Shown here in pieces: positions 53,386 through 63,476 of a DNA stretch of 64,000 nucleotides; position 1 is the first letter of the stretch; each line of letters begins with the position of its first letter. The position numbers were made by a program, and so were the translations under genes. Where the stretch lies: NCBI RefSeq assembly GCF_018614585.1, contig NZ_JAGGOI010000001.1:1-64000 (forward strand), read 5' to 3'. Source of the stretch: Streptomyces sp. ISL-1. Lineage in GTDB: Bacteria > Actinomycetota > Actinomycetes > Streptomycetales > Streptomycetaceae. The notes beneath the pieces were generated by a model. The model saw only the letters and a list, made by a program, of their open reading frames with translations, was not told the origin of the DNA and did not search any database.

Positions 53386-54546
53386 TCAGCCTGACAGGCC
53401 CAATTCCCGTGCGATCAGCATCCGTTGAACCTCACTCGTGCCCTCGCCGATCTCCAGGATCTTGGAGTCCCGCCACATCCTGGCCACCGGGTACTCGTTC
53501 ATGAAGCCGTAGCCGCCATGGATCTGGGTGGCTTCGCGGGCGTTGTCGACGGCGACGGTCGACGAGTACAGCTTGGCGAGCGCCGCCTCCTTCTTGAACG
53601 GCTCGCCCTGGACGAGACGCGAGGCCGCGTCCCGCCAGCCGACCCGGGCCATGTGCGCCCGCATTTCCATGTCGGCGATCTTGAACTGGATCGCCTGGTT
53701 GTCGCCGATCGGCCGGCCGAAGGCGTGCCGCTCCTTGGCGTACTTCACGGACTCGTCCACACAGCCCTGTGCGAGTCCGGTCGCCAGCGCCGAGATGGCG
53801 ATGCGGCCCTCGTCGAGGATCCGCAGGAACTGGGCGTATCCGCGGCCCTCTTCGCCGAGCAGATTGGCGAGCGGCACCCGGACGCCGTCGAAGGAGAGCT
53901 CGCGCGTGTCCGAGGCGTTCCACCCGACCTTGGAGTAGGGCGCGGCGACCGTGAAGCCGGGAGTGCCGGACGGGACGATGATCGAGGAGATCAGCGGCTT
54001 GCCGTCGGATGTGCGGCCGGTGACCGCCGTGACCGTCACCAGACCGGTGATGTCCGTGCCGGAGTTGGTGATGAAGCACTTGGAGCCGTTGATGACCCAC
54101 TCGTCGCCGTCCCGGACGGCCGTGGTCCTCGTGCCACCCGCGTCCGAGCCGGCGCCGGGCTCGGTCAGCCCGAACGCGCCGAGCAGCTCGCCCGAGCAGA
54201 GCCGCGGCAGCCACTCCCGCCTCTGCTCCTCCGTGCCGAAGCGGTAGACCGGCATCGCGCCGAGCGAGACGCCGGCCTCGAGTGTGATGGCGACGGACGA
54301 GTCGACGCGCGCCAGCTCCTCGAGGGCGATGCCGAGGGCGAGATAGTCGCCGCCCATGCCGCCGTACTCCTCGGGGAAGGGCAGTCCGAACAGGCCCATG
54401 CGGCCCATCTCGCGGACGATTTCGTACGGGAACTCATGGCGCTCGTAGAAGTCGCCGATCTTGGGGGCCACGACGTCGTGCGCGAACGCCTCGACGGTGC
54501 GGCGGAGTTCCTCGTGTTCGGCGGAGAGCCGGTGGTCGAGCGACAT
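53386..54546 (-). CDS. acdH: Acyl-CoA dehydrogenase, isovaleryl/branched-chain type (AcdH-like)
   Basis: 386 residues from ATG 54546. Signatures G-A-F-G-L-T-E-P-G-A-G-S-D-A-G-G and a C-terminal Q-I-H-G-G-Y-G-F-M-N-E-Y-P-V-A-R. Position next to HMG-CoA lyase and the carboxylase suggests oxidation of isovaleryl- or other branched acyl-CoA in leucine/valine breakdown. Last gene of the operon: carboxyltransferase, biotin carboxylase, lyase, dehydrogenase. Confidence 0.9.
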   Translation of the reverse strand: MSLDHRLSAEHEELRRTVEAFAHDVVAPKIGDFYERHEFPYEIVREMGRMGLFGLPFPEEYGGMGGDYLALGIALEELARVDSSVAITLEAGVSLGAMPVYRFGTEEQRREWLPRLCSGELLGAFGLTEPGAGSDAGGTRTTAVRDGDEWVINGSKCFITNSGTDITGLVTVTAVTGRTSDGKPLISSIIVPSGTPGFTVAAPYSKVGWNASDTRELSFDGVRVPLANLLGEEGRGYAQFLRILDEGRIAISALATGLAQGCVDESVKYAKERHAFGRPIGDNQAIQFKIADMEMRAHMARVGWRDAASRLVQGEPFKKEAALAKLYSSTVAVDNAREATQIHGGYGFMNEYPVARMWRDSKILEIGEGTSEVQRMLIARELGLSG

Positions 54547-54548
54547 TG

Positions 54549-55490
54549 CTACGACTCCTTGTGGGAGAGGGCGCGAACAGTGCGGGAGGGGCTCGGTCGC
54601 CCCAGGTGTCCGGCCAGCCAGGCGCTGGTGGCGGTGAGCCGGCCGAGGTCGACCCCGGTTTCGATGCCGAGGCCGTCGAGCATCCACACGAGGTCCTCGG
54701 TGGCGAGATTTCCGGTCGCGCTCTTCGCGTACGGGCAGCCGCCGAGGCCGCCCGCCGAGGCGTCCACGGTGGTCACACCGTGCTGCAGCGCGGCGAGGGT
54801 GTTGGAGAGGGCCTGCCCGTACGTGTCGTGGAAGTGCACGCCGATCGCGGAGGTGGGCACGCCCTCCTCGTTGAGCTCGGCGAGCAGGCTCTGCACATGG
54901 CCGGGCGTGGCCACGCCGATGGTGTCGCCCAGGCTCAGCTCGTCGCAGCCGAGGTCCATGAGCCGCTTGGCGACCTGGACGACCTGGTGGACGGGGACGG
55001 GCCCCTCCCACGGGTCGCCGAAGCACATCGAGAGATAGCCGCGCACATGGATCTTGTCGGCGCGGGCCTTGGCGACGACCGGCTCGAACATGGCGAGCGA
55101 CTCGTCGATCGTGCGGTTGAGGTTGCGCTTCGCGAAGGTCTCGGTCGCGCTGCCGAACACGGCGATACGGCGCGCGCCGAGGGCGACGGCACGCTCGAGC
55201 CCGCGGGCGTTCGGCACGAGGACGGGCAGGCCGACGCCCGCGATGTCGCCGAGGAGGGGGAACAGCTGCTCGGCGTCGGCCAGTTGGGGCACCCAGTCGG
55301 GGCGCACGAAGCTGGTCGCCTCGACGGTGGACAGTCCCGCGTCGGCCAGTCGGTGGATGAACTCGGCCTTGATCTCGGTCGGTACGACCGTCTTCTCGTT
55401 CTGCAGACCGTCGCGCGGGCCCACTTCGTGGATGCGCACCCGGGGCGGCAGGTCCTGCGACGGGAACTGCATCGGCAGCCGGCCGGTCAT
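54549..55490 (-). CDS. hmgL: Hydroxymethylglutaryl-CoA lyase
   Basis: 313 residues. DRE-TIM metallolyase: [11 protein letters not shown] at the N-terminus, H-F-H-D-T-Y-G metal ligands, and the catalytic cysteine loop G-G-L-G-G-C-P-Y-A. Splits HMG-CoA to acetyl-CoA and acetoacetate, ending leucine breakdown. Overlaps the biotin carboxylase gene by 4 bp and sits 2 bp ahead of the dehydrogenase gene. Confidence 0.93.
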   Translation of the reverse strand: MTGRLPMQFPSQDLPPRVRIHEVGPRDGLQNEKTVVPTEIKAEFIHRLADAGLSTVEATSFVRPDWVPQLADAEQLFPLLGDIAGVGLPVLVPNARGLERAVALGARRIAVFGSATETFAKRNLNRTIDESLAMFEPVVAKARADKIHVRGYLSMCFGDPWEGPVPVHQVVQVAKRLMDLGCDELSLGDTIGVATPGHVQSLLAELNEEGVPTSAIGVHFHDTYGQALSNTLAALQHGVTTVDASAGGLGGCPYAKSATGNLATEDLVWMLDGLGIETGVDLGRLTATSAWLAGHLGRPSPSRTVRALSHKES

Positions 55491-57439
55491 CGCTCGTCCT
55501 CCTCGTGCGGGGTGACCACGGCCAGCACCTGGTCCATGGCGACGGTGGAGCCCGCGGTCACATCGAGCTCGGTGACGGTGCCGGCGTGCGGGGCGGAGAT
55601 GACGTGCTCCATCTTCATCGCCTCGACGACCAGCAGACTCTGGCCGGCGGCGACCTCGTCCCCGACGGCGACCTTGACGACCGTGACCGTCCCGGGCATG
55701 GGCGCGGCCAGTGTGTCGGCCCCGGCATGCGCGGCGCCGGTGAGCGAGGCGGCTACCGGGTCGTGGTCCTGGACGTGCCAGGAGTCACCGTCCCGGCCGA
55801 GCCAGTCGCCGGCCCGCCAGAAGGTGTGGACCACGCCGTCGAGGGTGACCGACACCCGTTCCGCCTTGACACGGTGGCTGCTGCGGTCCCGTACCTCGTA
55901 CGTCACGGGTTCGAGTCCGGCTACCCGGAACCAGTGGGTGATGGGGGCAGGCCGCCCGCCCATGCGCCAGCCGCTCGGCACGGAGAAGGGGTCGCTCCAG
56001 CCCGTGCCCGGCTGCGGAGTCAGCTCGGCGAGCCGGACCGCGGCCGCGGCCTCGTACACCTCGTCCGGGATTCCGGACGGGACCAGCCCGTCCGCCTCGC
56101 GCTCCACCAGGCCCGTGTCCAGGTCGCCCGAGACGACCGAGGGGTGGGCCAGCAGGCGGCGCAGGAAGCCCGCGTTCGTCGGGACGCCGAGGGTGACCGT
56201 GTCGGCGAGGGCCGCGCGCAGGCGGCGCAGGGCCGTCGCGCGGTCCGGGCCGTGGGCGATGACCTTCGACAGCATCGGGTCGTACAGACTGCCGACCTCC
56301 GTGCCCTCGCTGAGGCCGGAGTCGGTGCGCACCGCGTCGCCCTGCGGCTCGTGCAGGGCGAGCACTGTGCCGCCCGAGGGCAGGAAGCCGCGGGACGGGT
56401 CCTCCGCGCAGATACGGGCCTCGATCGCATGGCCGGTGAAGGTGATGTCCCGCTGGGCGAACGGCAGTTGTTCGCCGGCCGCGACCCGGAGCTGCCACTC
56501 CACCAGGTCCAGGCCGGTGACGAGCTCCGTCACCGGGTGCTCGACCTGGAGGCGGGTGTTCATCTCCATGAAGAAGTACGAGGAGGGGTCGTTGCCCGGG
56601 ACGATGAACTCCACCGTGCCCGCGCCCCGGTAGCCGCACGAACGCGCCGCCTGCACGGCCGCCTCGCCCATCGCGGCACGGGTCTGCGGGTCGAGCAGGA
56701 CGCTCGGCGCCTCCTCGATGATCTTCTGGTGGCGGCGCTGGAGCGAGCACTCGCGCTCGCCGAGGTGGACCACATTGCCGTGGCCGTCCGCCAGCACCTG
56801 GATCTCGATGTGCCGGGGGCGGTCGATCCACCGCTCCACAAGGAGGGTGTCGTCGCCGAACGAAGCACGCGCCTCCCTACGGGCCGCCGCGATCTCCTCC
56901 AGGAGCGCCGACTCGACCCGGGTCAGGCGCATGCCCTTGCCGCCGCCGCCCGCCGAGGGCTTCAGCAGCACCGGCATGCCGATTTCCAGGGCAGCGGATG
57001 CCAGTTGGTCGTCCGTCAGGCCGGAGCCCGACGAGCCGGGCACCACCGGGACGCCCGCCGCCTGCACGGTCTCCTTCGCGCGGATCTTGTCGCCCATCAG
57101 CGAGATCGCCGAGGCGGGCGGTCCGATGAAGACCAGGCCCGCGTCGGCGCAGGCCTGCGCGAAGCCCGCGTTCTCCGCGAGGAAGCCGTAGCCGGGGTGG
57201 ACGGCCTCGGCGCCGGTACGGGCCGCGGCCTCCAGCAGACGGTCGGGGCGCAGGTAACTCTCGGCCGCGGATGCGGGGCCGATACGGACGGCGGTGTCCG
57301 CCTCCCGTACATGCCTCGCGTCCGCGTCCGCGTCGCTGAAGACGGCGACCGAGCGCACCCCCAGCGAACGCAGCGTACGGATGACCCGGACCGCGATCTC
57401 GCCCCGGTTGGCGACAAGCACTGTGCTGAACATCGTCAT
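55487..57439 (-). CDS. Acyl-CoA carboxylase biotin-containing alpha subunit
   Basis: 650 residues from ATG 57439 (or ATG 57433), 8 bp past the carboxyltransferase stop. Biotin carboxylase part: [15 protein letters not shown]-grasp glycine loop [22 protein letters not shown]; then a linker and a C-terminal biotinyl domain with V-E-A-M-K-M-E-H. Carboxylates biotin; with the beta subunit probably 3-methylcrotonyl-CoA carboxylase given the lyase next door. Confidence 0.92.
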   Translation of the reverse strand: MTMFSTVLVANRGEIAVRVIRTLRSLGVRSVAVFSDADADARHVREADTAVRIGPASAAESYLRPDRLLEAAARTGAEAVHPGYGFLAENAGFAQACADAGLVFIGPPASAISLMGDKIRAKETVQAAGVPVVPGSSGSGLTDDQLASAALEIGMPVLLKPSAGGGGKGMRLTRVESALLEEIAAARREARASFGDDTLLVERWIDRPRHIEIQVLADGHGNVVHLGERECSLQRRHQKIIEEAPSVLLDPQTRAAMGEAAVQAARSCGYRGAGTVEFIVPGNDPSSYFFMEMNTRLQVEHPVTELVTGLDLVEWQLRVAAGEQLPFAQRDITFTGHAIEARICAEDPSRGFLPSGGTVLALHEPQGDAVRTDSGLSEGTEVGSLYDPMLSKVIAHGPDRATALRRLRAALADTVTLGVPTNAGFLRRLLAHPSVVSGDLDTGLVEREADGLVPSGIPDEVYEAAAAVRLAELTPQPGTGWSDPFSVPSGWRMGGRPAPITHWFRVAGLEPVTYEVRDRSSHRVKAERVSVTLDGVVHTFWRAGDWLGRDGDSWHVQDHDPVAASLTGAAHAGADTLAAPMPGTVTVVKVAVGDEVAAGQSLLVVEAMKMEHVISAPHAGTVTELDVTAGSTVAMDQVLAVVTPHEEDER

Positions 57440-57447
57440 GGTCCGTC

Positions 57448-59064
57448 TCACATCCGGAAGACGCCGAAGGCGGGGTCGGTCAGCGGGGCATTGGCGCAGG
57501 CCGTGAGCGCGAGGCCCAGCACCTGCCGGGTCTCCAAGGGGTCGATCACGCCGTCGTCCCACAGCCTGGCCGTCGCGTAATAAGCATTGCCCTGTTGTTC
57601 GTACTGCGCTCGGATCGGCTCCTTGAAGGCCTCTTCCTCGGCGGTCGGCCACTGCTCGCCGCGGCCCTCCAGCTGGTCCCGCTTCACCGTGGCCAGCACC
57701 GACGCCGCCTGCTCGCCGCCCATCACGGAGATCTTGGCGTTGGGCCACATCCACAGGAAGCGCGGGGAGTACGCCCGGCCGCACATCGAGTAGTTCCCCG
57801 CGCCGTACGAGCCGCCGAGGACGACCGTCAGCTTCGGCACGCGGGTGCAGGCAACCGCCGTGACCATCTTCGCGCCGTGCTTGGCGATGCCGCCGGCCTC
57901 GTAGTCCCGGCCGACCATGAAGCCCGAGATGTTCTGCAGGAAGAGCAGGGGGATGCCGCGCTGGTCGCACAGCTCGATGAAGTGCGCGCCCTTCTGGGCG
58001 GACTCGGAGAACAGGATTCCGTTGTTGGCGACGATTCCGACCGGGTGGCCGTGGATCCGGGCGAAGCCGGTGATCAGCGTCGTGCCGAACTCCGACTTGA
58101 ACTCCGCGAACCGGGAGCCGTCCACGATCCGGGCGATCACTTCGCGTACGTCATAGGGGGTGCGGGAGTCCACCGGCACCGCGCCGTACAGCCCGGCGGG
58201 GTCCACCTTCGGCTCCTCGGCCGGTTCGACCGACCAGGGCAGCGGGCCGCGCTCGGGAAGCGTCGCCACGATGTTCCGTACGATCCGCAGCGCGTGCGCG
58301 TCGTCCTCGGCGAGGTGGTCGGTCACGCCGGAGATCCGGGAGTGGACCTCGCCGCCGCCCAGCTCCTCCGCCGTGACGACCTCGCCGGTCGCGGCCTTCA
58401 CCAGGGGCGGGCCGCCGAGGAAGATCGTGCCCTGGTTCCGCACGATGACGGCCTCGTCGCTCATCGCCGGGACGTACGCCCCGCCGGCGGTGCAGGAGCC
58501 GAGCACCGCCGCGATCTGCGGGATGCCGGCGCCGGACATCCGGGCCTGGTTGTAGAAGATCCGCCCGAAGTGCTCGCGGTCGGGGAAGACCTCGTCCTGC
58601 ATGGGGAGGAAGGCGCCGCCGGAGTCGACGAGATAGACGCAGGGCAGGCGGTTCTCCAGCGCCACCTCCTGGGCCCGCAGGTGCTTCTTGACGGTCATCG
58701 GGTAGTACGTGCCGCCCTTGACGGTGGCGTCATTGGCGACGACGACCACCTCGCGGCCGCTGACCCGGCCGATCCCGGCGATCACTCCGGCGGCCGGGGC
58801 CTGGCCGTCGTACATCCCCTCCGCGGCGAGCGGGGCGAGCTCCAGGAAGGGCGAGCCCGGGTCGAGGAGGGTGTCCACGCGGTCGCGCGGCAGCAGCTTC
58901 CCGCGCGCGGTGTGGCGGGCGCGGGCCTTCTCGCCGCCGCCCAGGCGGGCCGCGGTCAGCTTGGCGCGCAGGGCGTCGGCCAGCTCCTGGTGCGCCTCCT
59001 CGTTGGCCTGCCAGGCCGGAGAGGCGGGGTCCGCCGCGCTCGCCAGCACGGGTGCCTGCTGCAT
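57448..59064 (-). CDS. accD1: Acyl-CoA carboxylase carboxyltransferase beta subunit
   Basis: 538 residues, crotonase-like carboxyltransferase. [11 protein letters not shown] near residue 53, [12 protein letters not shown], and [16 protein letters not shown] in the second half. The GNYSMCGRA block is typical of methylcrotonyl-CoA carboxylase. First gene of the operon; two 16-bp operators lie between it and the divergent TetR gene. Confidence 0.92.
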   Translation of the reverse strand: MQQAPVLASAADPASPAWQANEEAHQELADALRAKLTAARLGGGEKARARHTARGKLLPRDRVDTLLDPGSPFLELAPLAAEGMYDGQAPAAGVIAGIGRVSGREVVVVANDATVKGGTYYPMTVKKHLRAQEVALENRLPCVYLVDSGGAFLPMQDEVFPDREHFGRIFYNQARMSGAGIPQIAAVLGSCTAGGAYVPAMSDEAVIVRNQGTIFLGGPPLVKAATGEVVTAEELGGGEVHSRISGVTDHLAEDDAHALRIVRNIVATLPERGPLPWSVEPAEEPKVDPAGLYGAVPVDSRTPYDVREVIARIVDGSRFAEFKSEFGTTLITGFARIHGHPVGIVANNGILFSESAQKGAHFIELCDQRGIPLLFLQNISGFMVGRDYEAGGIAKHGAKMVTAVACTRVPKLTVVLGGSYGAGNYSMCGRAYSPRFLWMWPNAKISVMGGEQAASVLATVKRDQLEGRGEQWPTAEEEAFKEPIRAQYEQQGNAYYATARLWDDGVIDPLETRQVLGLALTACANAPLTDPAFGVFRM

Positions 59065-59105
59065 CGTCGTGAGCCCCCTTGCCGTACGCCTTCGTACGAG
59101 AAAAA

Positions 59106-59150
59106 GTTAATGAGCGTTAACGTGTTTCCTTCAGGTTAACGACCGCTAAC
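59106..59150. promoter_or_regulatory. Pair of 16-bp operators between carboxylase and TetR genes
   Basis: GTTAATGAGCGTTAAC (59106-59121) and GTTAACGACCGCTAAC (59135-59150) share the pattern GTTAAYGASCGYTAAC and are near-palindromic, with centres 29 bp apart. They occupy a 108-bp divergent region, so the TetR protein probably binds them to control both genes. Confidence 0.78.
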
Positions 59151-59172
59151 AGCGTTGTCTAGAATCAATGTC

Positions 59173-59766
59173 ATGACCACCAGGACCGATGCCCCGACGC
59201 GCCGCGAGCAGATCCTCAAGGAGGCCGCGCGCCTGTTCGCCGAGCGCGGCTTCCACGGCGTCGGCGTGGATGAGATAGGGGCGGCCGTCGGCATCAGCGG
59301 CCCCGGCCTGTACCGCCACTTTCCCGGCAAGGACGCGATGCTCGCGGAGCTGCTGGTGGGCATCAGTGAACGGCTGCTGAGCGGCGGCCGGCTCCGCGTC
59401 GAGGAGGCGGACGCCGACCCCGAGATGCTGCTCGCCTCGCTCATCGACGGACACATCGACTTCGCGCTCGACGACCGCCCGCTGATCACGCTCCACGACC
59501 GTGAGCTGGACCGGCTGCGCGACAGCGACCGCAAGCTGGTGCGGCAGTTGCAGCGGCAGTACGTCGAGCTGTGGGTCGCGGCGGTCCGCGAACTCCACCC
59601 GGACGTTGCGGAGTCGGAGGCCCGAGCGGCGGTTCACGCGGTGTTCGGCCTGCTCAACTCCACGCCGCACCTGGGCTCGTACGGCGGTGTCCTGCCGGAC
59701 CGCGCGGCGACGGAGACGCTGCTGCGGCGCTTGGCGCACGGGGCGTTCGCGTCACTGGCGGGCTGA
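59173..59766 (+). CDS. TetR-family regulator of the acyl-CoA operon
   Basis: 197 residues from ATG 59173. TetR helix-turn-helix near residues 11-55 (R-E-Q-I-L-K-E-A-A-R-L-F-A-E-R-G, V-D-E-I-G-A-A-V-G-I-S-G-P-G-L-Y-R-H-F). The C-terminal domain would bind an acyl-CoA or similar ligand. Almost no leader remains for a ribosome site after the operators, so the mRNA may be short-leadered. Predicted repressor of the carboxylase operon. Confidence 0.9.
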   Translation: MTTRTDAPTRREQILKEAARLFAERGFHGVGVDEIGAAVGISGPGLYRHFPGKDAMLAELLVGISERLLSGGRLRVEEADADPEMLLASLIDGHIDFALDDRPLITLHDRELDRLRDSDRKLVRQLQRQYVELWVAAVRELHPDVAESEARAAVHAVFGLLNSTPHLGSYGGVLPDRAATETLLRRLAHGAFASLAG

Positions 59767-59857
59767 CGGCCCGGGGGTTTCGCCCGGTTGCCCGTCGGTG
59801 GCGTCCATCGTTCGGGACGCAGGGCGCCGCGGGCCTGCCGGACGGCACAATGGGCTC

Positions 59858-60646
59858 ATGCCGATACCCAGCCGTGCCGCCCTTGTCGAACACCTCGTCC
59901 GCACCCGTATCGCCGGAGACGTCGCCACACCCCGCGACAACAACCTCTCCCACTACCGCAAGCTCGCCAACGGCGACCGTCACTTCTGGCTCGGCCTGGA
60001 GCTCGGCGACCGGTGGACCGATGAGCAGGATGTACTCGCCGTGATGGCGGAGCGGTGCGGTGTCAATGACGATCCCCAGTACCGGACCGGGCAGGACACC
60101 ATCGACCCCGAGCTGACCATCGACGCCCTGGACCGGATGGCCGCCCGGCTGCGCAAGGCCGCCGCAGGGCAGGAGCGGGTGCTGTTCGCGACCGGACATC
60201 CCGGCGGGCTGCTGGACGTGCACCGGCAGACCGCCGACGCGCTGCGGGCCGCAGGCTGCGAGATCGTACGGATTCCGGGCGGGCTCACCGCCGACGAGGG
60301 CATGGTCTTCCAGTTCGCTGACGTCGCGATGCTGGAGCGCGGCGCGACCCTGTGGCACACGCACTCCCCGGCGCCCATGGCCGCGATCCTGGACGCACTC
60401 GAGCGGGAGGGCCGCCCGCGGCCCGACCTCGTCGTGGCCGACCACGGCTGGGCCGGGTGCGCCGGCCAGCGCGGGCTGGACTCCGTCGGGTACGCCGACA
60501 GCAATGACCCCGCGCTCTTCATCGGTGAGGCTGAGGGAACCCTCCAGGCGGTGGTGCCCCTGGACGACCACGTCACCGATCCGCGCTTCTACGACCCGAT
60601 GACCGCGTATCTGCTGGACGCGGCGGGGCTGACGTCCCAGGGCTGA
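59858..60646 (+). CDS. Actinobacterial phosphatase-family protein
   Basis: 262 residues from ATG 59858. The segments L-F-A-T-G-H-P-G-G-L-L-D-V-H and L-V-V-A-D-H-G-W-A-G-C-A-G-Q-R match proteins that actinobacterial annotations call phosphatase (histidinol-phosphatase-like). Histidines in those segments may bind metal. Substrate unknown. Follows the TetR gene by about 90 bp on the same strand. Confidence 0.7.
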   Translation: MPIPSRAALVEHLVRTRIAGDVATPRDNNLSHYRKLANGDRHFWLGLELGDRWTDEQDVLAVMAERCGVNDDPQYRTGQDTIDPELTIDALDRMAARLRKAAAGQERVLFATGHPGGLLDVHRQTADALRAAGCEIVRIPGGLTADEGMVFQFADVAMLERGATLWHTHSPAPMAAILDALEREGRPRPDLVVADHGWAGCAGQRGLDSVGYADSNDPALFIGEAEGTLQAVVPLDDHVTDPRFYDPMTAYLLDAAGLTSQG

Positions 60647-60733
60647 CTCCCCCAGGGTTACGGCGGGCGTCAGTACGGGGTCCGACATCACTCGTACGGC
60701 GGACTTCTCACGCCTTCGAGGCTTGGCGGGACC

Positions 60734-60850
60734 ATGCCGACGCTGCCGCTGCTCGCCCGTCTCGCGCGTGCTCTGGACGCGGCCCTCAGTCTCGTGCTGG
60801 ACGGCGACACCTCACGGGTCGCCTTCACCGCGCACACGCCCGCCGCCTGA
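60734..60850 (+). CDS. Possible 38-residue small protein
   Basis: ATG 60734 to TGA 60850 encodes a short amphipathic peptide (M-P-T-L-P-L-L-A-R-L-A-R-A-L-D-A-A-L-S-L-V-L ending T-P-A-A). A GGCGGGA lies just upstream. It sits in the gap between convergent genes. It could be real or chance; no family is recognised. Confidence 0.3.
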   Translation: MPTLPLLARLARALDAALSLVLDGDTSRVAFTAHTPAA

Positions 60851-60856
60851 GCGCCG

Positions 60857-61729
60857 TCAACCGCGGGGTACGCGAACGACGCCTTCCTGGATGACGGTGA
60901 TCGCGAGCCGCCCGTCCTGGGTGTAGATCCGCGCCTGGCCCAGACCGCGGCCGCCGGACGCCGACGGTGACTCCTGGTCGTAGAGCAGCCACTCGTCCGC
61001 CCTGAAGGGCCGGTGGAACCACATCGCGTGGTCGAGCGAGGCGCCCACCACATCGCCGACCGCCCAGCCGCCGCGACCGTGCGCGAGCAGCACCGAGTCG
61101 AGCAGCGTCATGTCGGAGACGTACGTGGCGAGGCAGACGTGCAGCAGCGGCTCGTCGATGGCTCCGTCGAGCTTGCCGTTCGTACGGAACCACACCTGCG
61201 AGCGCGGCTCGCGCGGCTGCCCGGCCGTGCTCCACGGCGGTGCCTCCGCATACCGCAGATCCACCGCCGCCCTGGCCTCCAGCAGCCGCTGGGCGACCTC
61301 GGGATCGAGGTCGCGCGGCAGGATCTCGGCCGCCGTCGGCAGGGTCTCCGGGTCGGGCGCGGACGGCATCTCCGCCTGGTGCTCAAGTCCTTCCTCGTAC
61401 GTCTGGAAGGACGCCGAGAGATGGAAGATCGGCTGGCCGTGCTGGACGGCGACGACCCGGCGCGTGGTGAAGGAGCGGCCGTCCCGGATGCGGTCGACCG
61501 TGTAGACGATCGGTGCGCCGGGGTCACCCATGCGCAGGAAGTACGCGTGCAGGGAGTGGGCCGTGCGGTCCTCGGGGACGGTGCGGCCCGCGGCGACGAG
61601 CGCCTGGGCCGCGACCTGTCCGCCGAAGACGCGCGGTACGACGGCGGAGCGGGACAGTCCGCGGAAGATGTCCTGCTCGATCCGCTCCAGGTCGAGCAGA
61701 TCGAGCAGTCCGTCAAGTGGTGTGCTCAT
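60857..61729 (-). CDS. tesB: Acyl-CoA thioesterase II (TesB type)
   Basis: 290 residues from ATG 61729. Double hotdog fold: the N-terminal half has V-F-G-G-Q-V-A-A-Q-A-L and S-L-H-A-Y-F-L-R-M-G-D, the C-terminal half S-D-M-T-L-L-D and S-L-D-H-A-M-W-F-H-R-P-F. Catalytic Asp, Thr/Ser and Gln are expected in those blocks. Releases free acids from acyl-CoA. Starts 10 bp past the upstream acyl-CoA dehydrogenase gene, so the two form an operon. Confidence 0.92.
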   Translation of the reverse strand: MSTPLDGLLDLLDLERIEQDIFRGLSRSAVVPRVFGGQVAAQALVAAGRTVPEDRTAHSLHAYFLRMGDPGAPIVYTVDRIRDGRSFTTRRVVAVQHGQPIFHLSASFQTYEEGLEHQAEMPSAPDPETLPTAAEILPRDLDPEVAQRLLEARAAVDLRYAEAPPWSTAGQPREPRSQVWFRTNGKLDGAIDEPLLHVCLATYVSDMTLLDSVLLAHGRGGWAVGDVVGASLDHAMWFHRPFRADEWLLYDQESPSASGGRGLGQARIYTQDGRLAITVIQEGVVRVPRG

Positions 61730-61739
61730 CAATACAGTT

Positions 61740-62897
61740 CTACAGGCCCATGGACTTGGCGATGATCGACTTCATGACCTCGCTGGTGCCGCCGTAGATG
61801 CGGTTGACGCGGTTGTCGGCGTAGAGCCGGGCGATCGGGTACTCGTTCATGTAGCCGTAACCGCCGTGCAGCTGAAGGCACCTGTCGATGACGCGGTGCG
61901 CGACCTCGGTGCAGAACAGCTTCGCGGACGCGGCCTCCGCGGCGGACAGCTCGCCCGCGTCCAGGGCCTCCAGGGCACGGTCGGCCACGGCCTCGGCGGC
62001 GTCCACCTCGGCCTGGCAGGCGGCCAGCTCGAACTTGGTGTTCTGGAAGGAGGCGACCGGCTTGCCGAAGACCGTGCGGTCCTGCACGTACAGCTGGGCG
62101 AACCGGACAGCGGCCTTGGCCTGCGCGTACGCGCCGAACGCGATGCCCCAGCGCTCGGAGGGCAGGTTCTGACCGAGGTAGTAGAAGCCCTTGTTCTCCT
62201 CGCCGAGCAGGTCCTCGACCGGCACCTTCACATCGACGAAGGCCAGCTCGGCGGTGTCGGAGGTGCGCAGGCCGAGCTTGTCCAGCTTGCGGCCGACCGA
62301 GTAGCCCTCCGACTTGGTGTCCACCGCGAAGAGCGAGATGCCGAAGCGGCGGTCGTCCTCACGCGGGGCGGAGGTGCGGGCGCACACGATTACGCGGTCG
62401 GCGTGCACACCACCGGTGATGAAGGTCTTGGCGCCGTTGAGGACGTAGTGCGTGCCGTCTTCCGAGAGCTTGGCCGTGGTCTTCATGCCCGCGACGTCGG
62501 AGCCGGTGCCCGGCTCGGTCATCGCCAGCGCCCACATTTCCTCGCCGGTGACGAACTTCGGCAGGTAGGCCTTCTTCTGCTCGTCGGTGGCGAGCAGCTT
62601 TATGTACGGCAGGGCGAGCAGCACATGCACGCCGGAGCCGCCGAAGTTGACGCCGGCGCGCGAGGTCTCCTCGTAGAGCACGGCCTCGAACTTGTGCGTG
62701 TCCAGGCCCGCGCCGCCGAACTCCTCGGGGACGTTGATGCCGAAGACGCCCAGCTCACCGAGCTTGTAGTAGAAGTCGCGGGGCGCCTGGCCGGCCGCGA
62801 ACCACTCGTCGTAGACGGGGACGACCTCGGCCTCGATGAAGGCGCGGATGGTCTCGCGGAACGCCTCGTGGTCCTCGTTGTAAACGGTACGGCGCAC
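61740..62897 (-). CDS. Acyl-CoA dehydrogenase
   Basis: 385 residues from GTG 62897, behind an AAGGGGGG ribosome site. Motifs A-L-A-M-T-E-P-G-T-G-S-D-V-A-G and Q-L-H-G-G-Y-G-Y-M-N-E-Y-P-I-A-R. Different from the dehydrogenase at 53386, sharing only family-level features. The promoter region holds an AAGCGCTT-centred operator at 62987-63000. Probably fatty acyl-CoA oxidation with the downstream thioesterase. Confidence 0.9.
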   Translation of the reverse strand: MRRTVYNEDHEAFRETIRAFIEAEVVPVYDEWFAAGQAPRDFYYKLGELGVFGINVPEEFGGAGLDTHKFEAVLYEETSRAGVNFGGSGVHVLLALPYIKLLATDEQKKAYLPKFVTGEEMWALAMTEPGTGSDVAGMKTTAKLSEDGTHYVLNGAKTFITGGVHADRVIVCARTSAPREDDRRFGISLFAVDTKSEGYSVGRKLDKLGLRTSDTAELAFVDVKVPVEDLLGEENKGFYYLGQNLPSERWGIAFGAYAQAKAAVRFAQLYVQDRTVFGKPVASFQNTKFELAACQAEVDAAEAVADRALEALDAGELSAAEAASAKLFCTEVAHRVIDRCLQLHGGYGYMNEYPIARLYADNRVNRIYGGTSEVMKSIIAKSMGL

Positions 62898-62986
62898 GGG
62901 GACGCCCCCCTTCCCTTTGCGGCTGAACCGCCGCCGCTCTCGCGGAGGTGGTCCAGCGCCGTCGTGGTTGCTCAATTGATGGTGCA

Positions 62987-63000
62987 ACTAAGCGCTTGCT
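62987..63000. promoter_or_regulatory. Candidate operator ACTAAGCGCTTGCT
   Basis: Palindromic core AAGCGCTT with partly symmetrical flanks, 90 bp upstream of the acyl-CoA dehydrogenase start. Similar AGCAAGCGCTTGCT-type sites are associated with TetR-family control of acyl-CoA genes in actinomycetes, which I recall only in general terms. Confidence 0.4.
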
Positions 63001-63069
63001 CATACAAAAGTTACCGGGCAGTCACCGCAGCTGTCCAGGGTGAGGCTCGGCACACTCCCGTGCCACCCA

Positions 63070-63447
63070 ACGCGAGCCGATGTCAGTTGTGACCATCCCT
63101 GCGTCGGCTCGGGCGGCATGTTCATCCACGCGAAGGAGTACGTGGAGGAACACGGGGCGACACCTCGGACAGGTTCTTCGCGGGCCAGGACGTCGACAGC
63201 GGCTCCTCGGTCATGTCCACGATGAACATGGTGGTGCACGGGCACCCGCTTCGACCTGCGCACGGGCGACACGCTCTCGGAGTCGGCACACACGCGCCGA
63301 AGGCGGACGCGGACCGCTACGACGGGGTGCTGAGCACCCCGCCGTTCTCGAGGAGGACATCCGCGCCGAGCTGATCGAGACGGACGCGATCGAGACCGTC
63401 ATCGTGCTCGCCCGTCGGGCGGCGTATGTGGATGGGCGAGATCGCTC
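63070..63447 (+). pseudogene. hsdM: Decayed type I restriction-modification methylase (HsdM) remnant
   Basis: Pieces of an N6-adenine methylase appear in three frames in the right order: D-H-P-C-V-G-S-G-G-M-F-I-H-A-K-E-Y-V (SAM-binding motif I), then G-Q-D-V-D-S-G-S-S-V-M-S-T-M-N-M-V-V-H-G, then R-F-D-L-R-T-G-D-T-L-S-E, then a degraded catalytic motif S-T-P-P-F where functional enzymes have N-P-P-F, then I-R-A-E-L-I-E-T-D-A-I-E-T-V-I-V. At least two frameshifts, loss of the catalytic Asn and an internal deletion show it is dead. No hsdS or hsdR is visible in the window. Confidence 0.82.
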
Positions 63448-63476
63448 AGCCGAGTGCCGCGGGTTGGTACGTGTGC

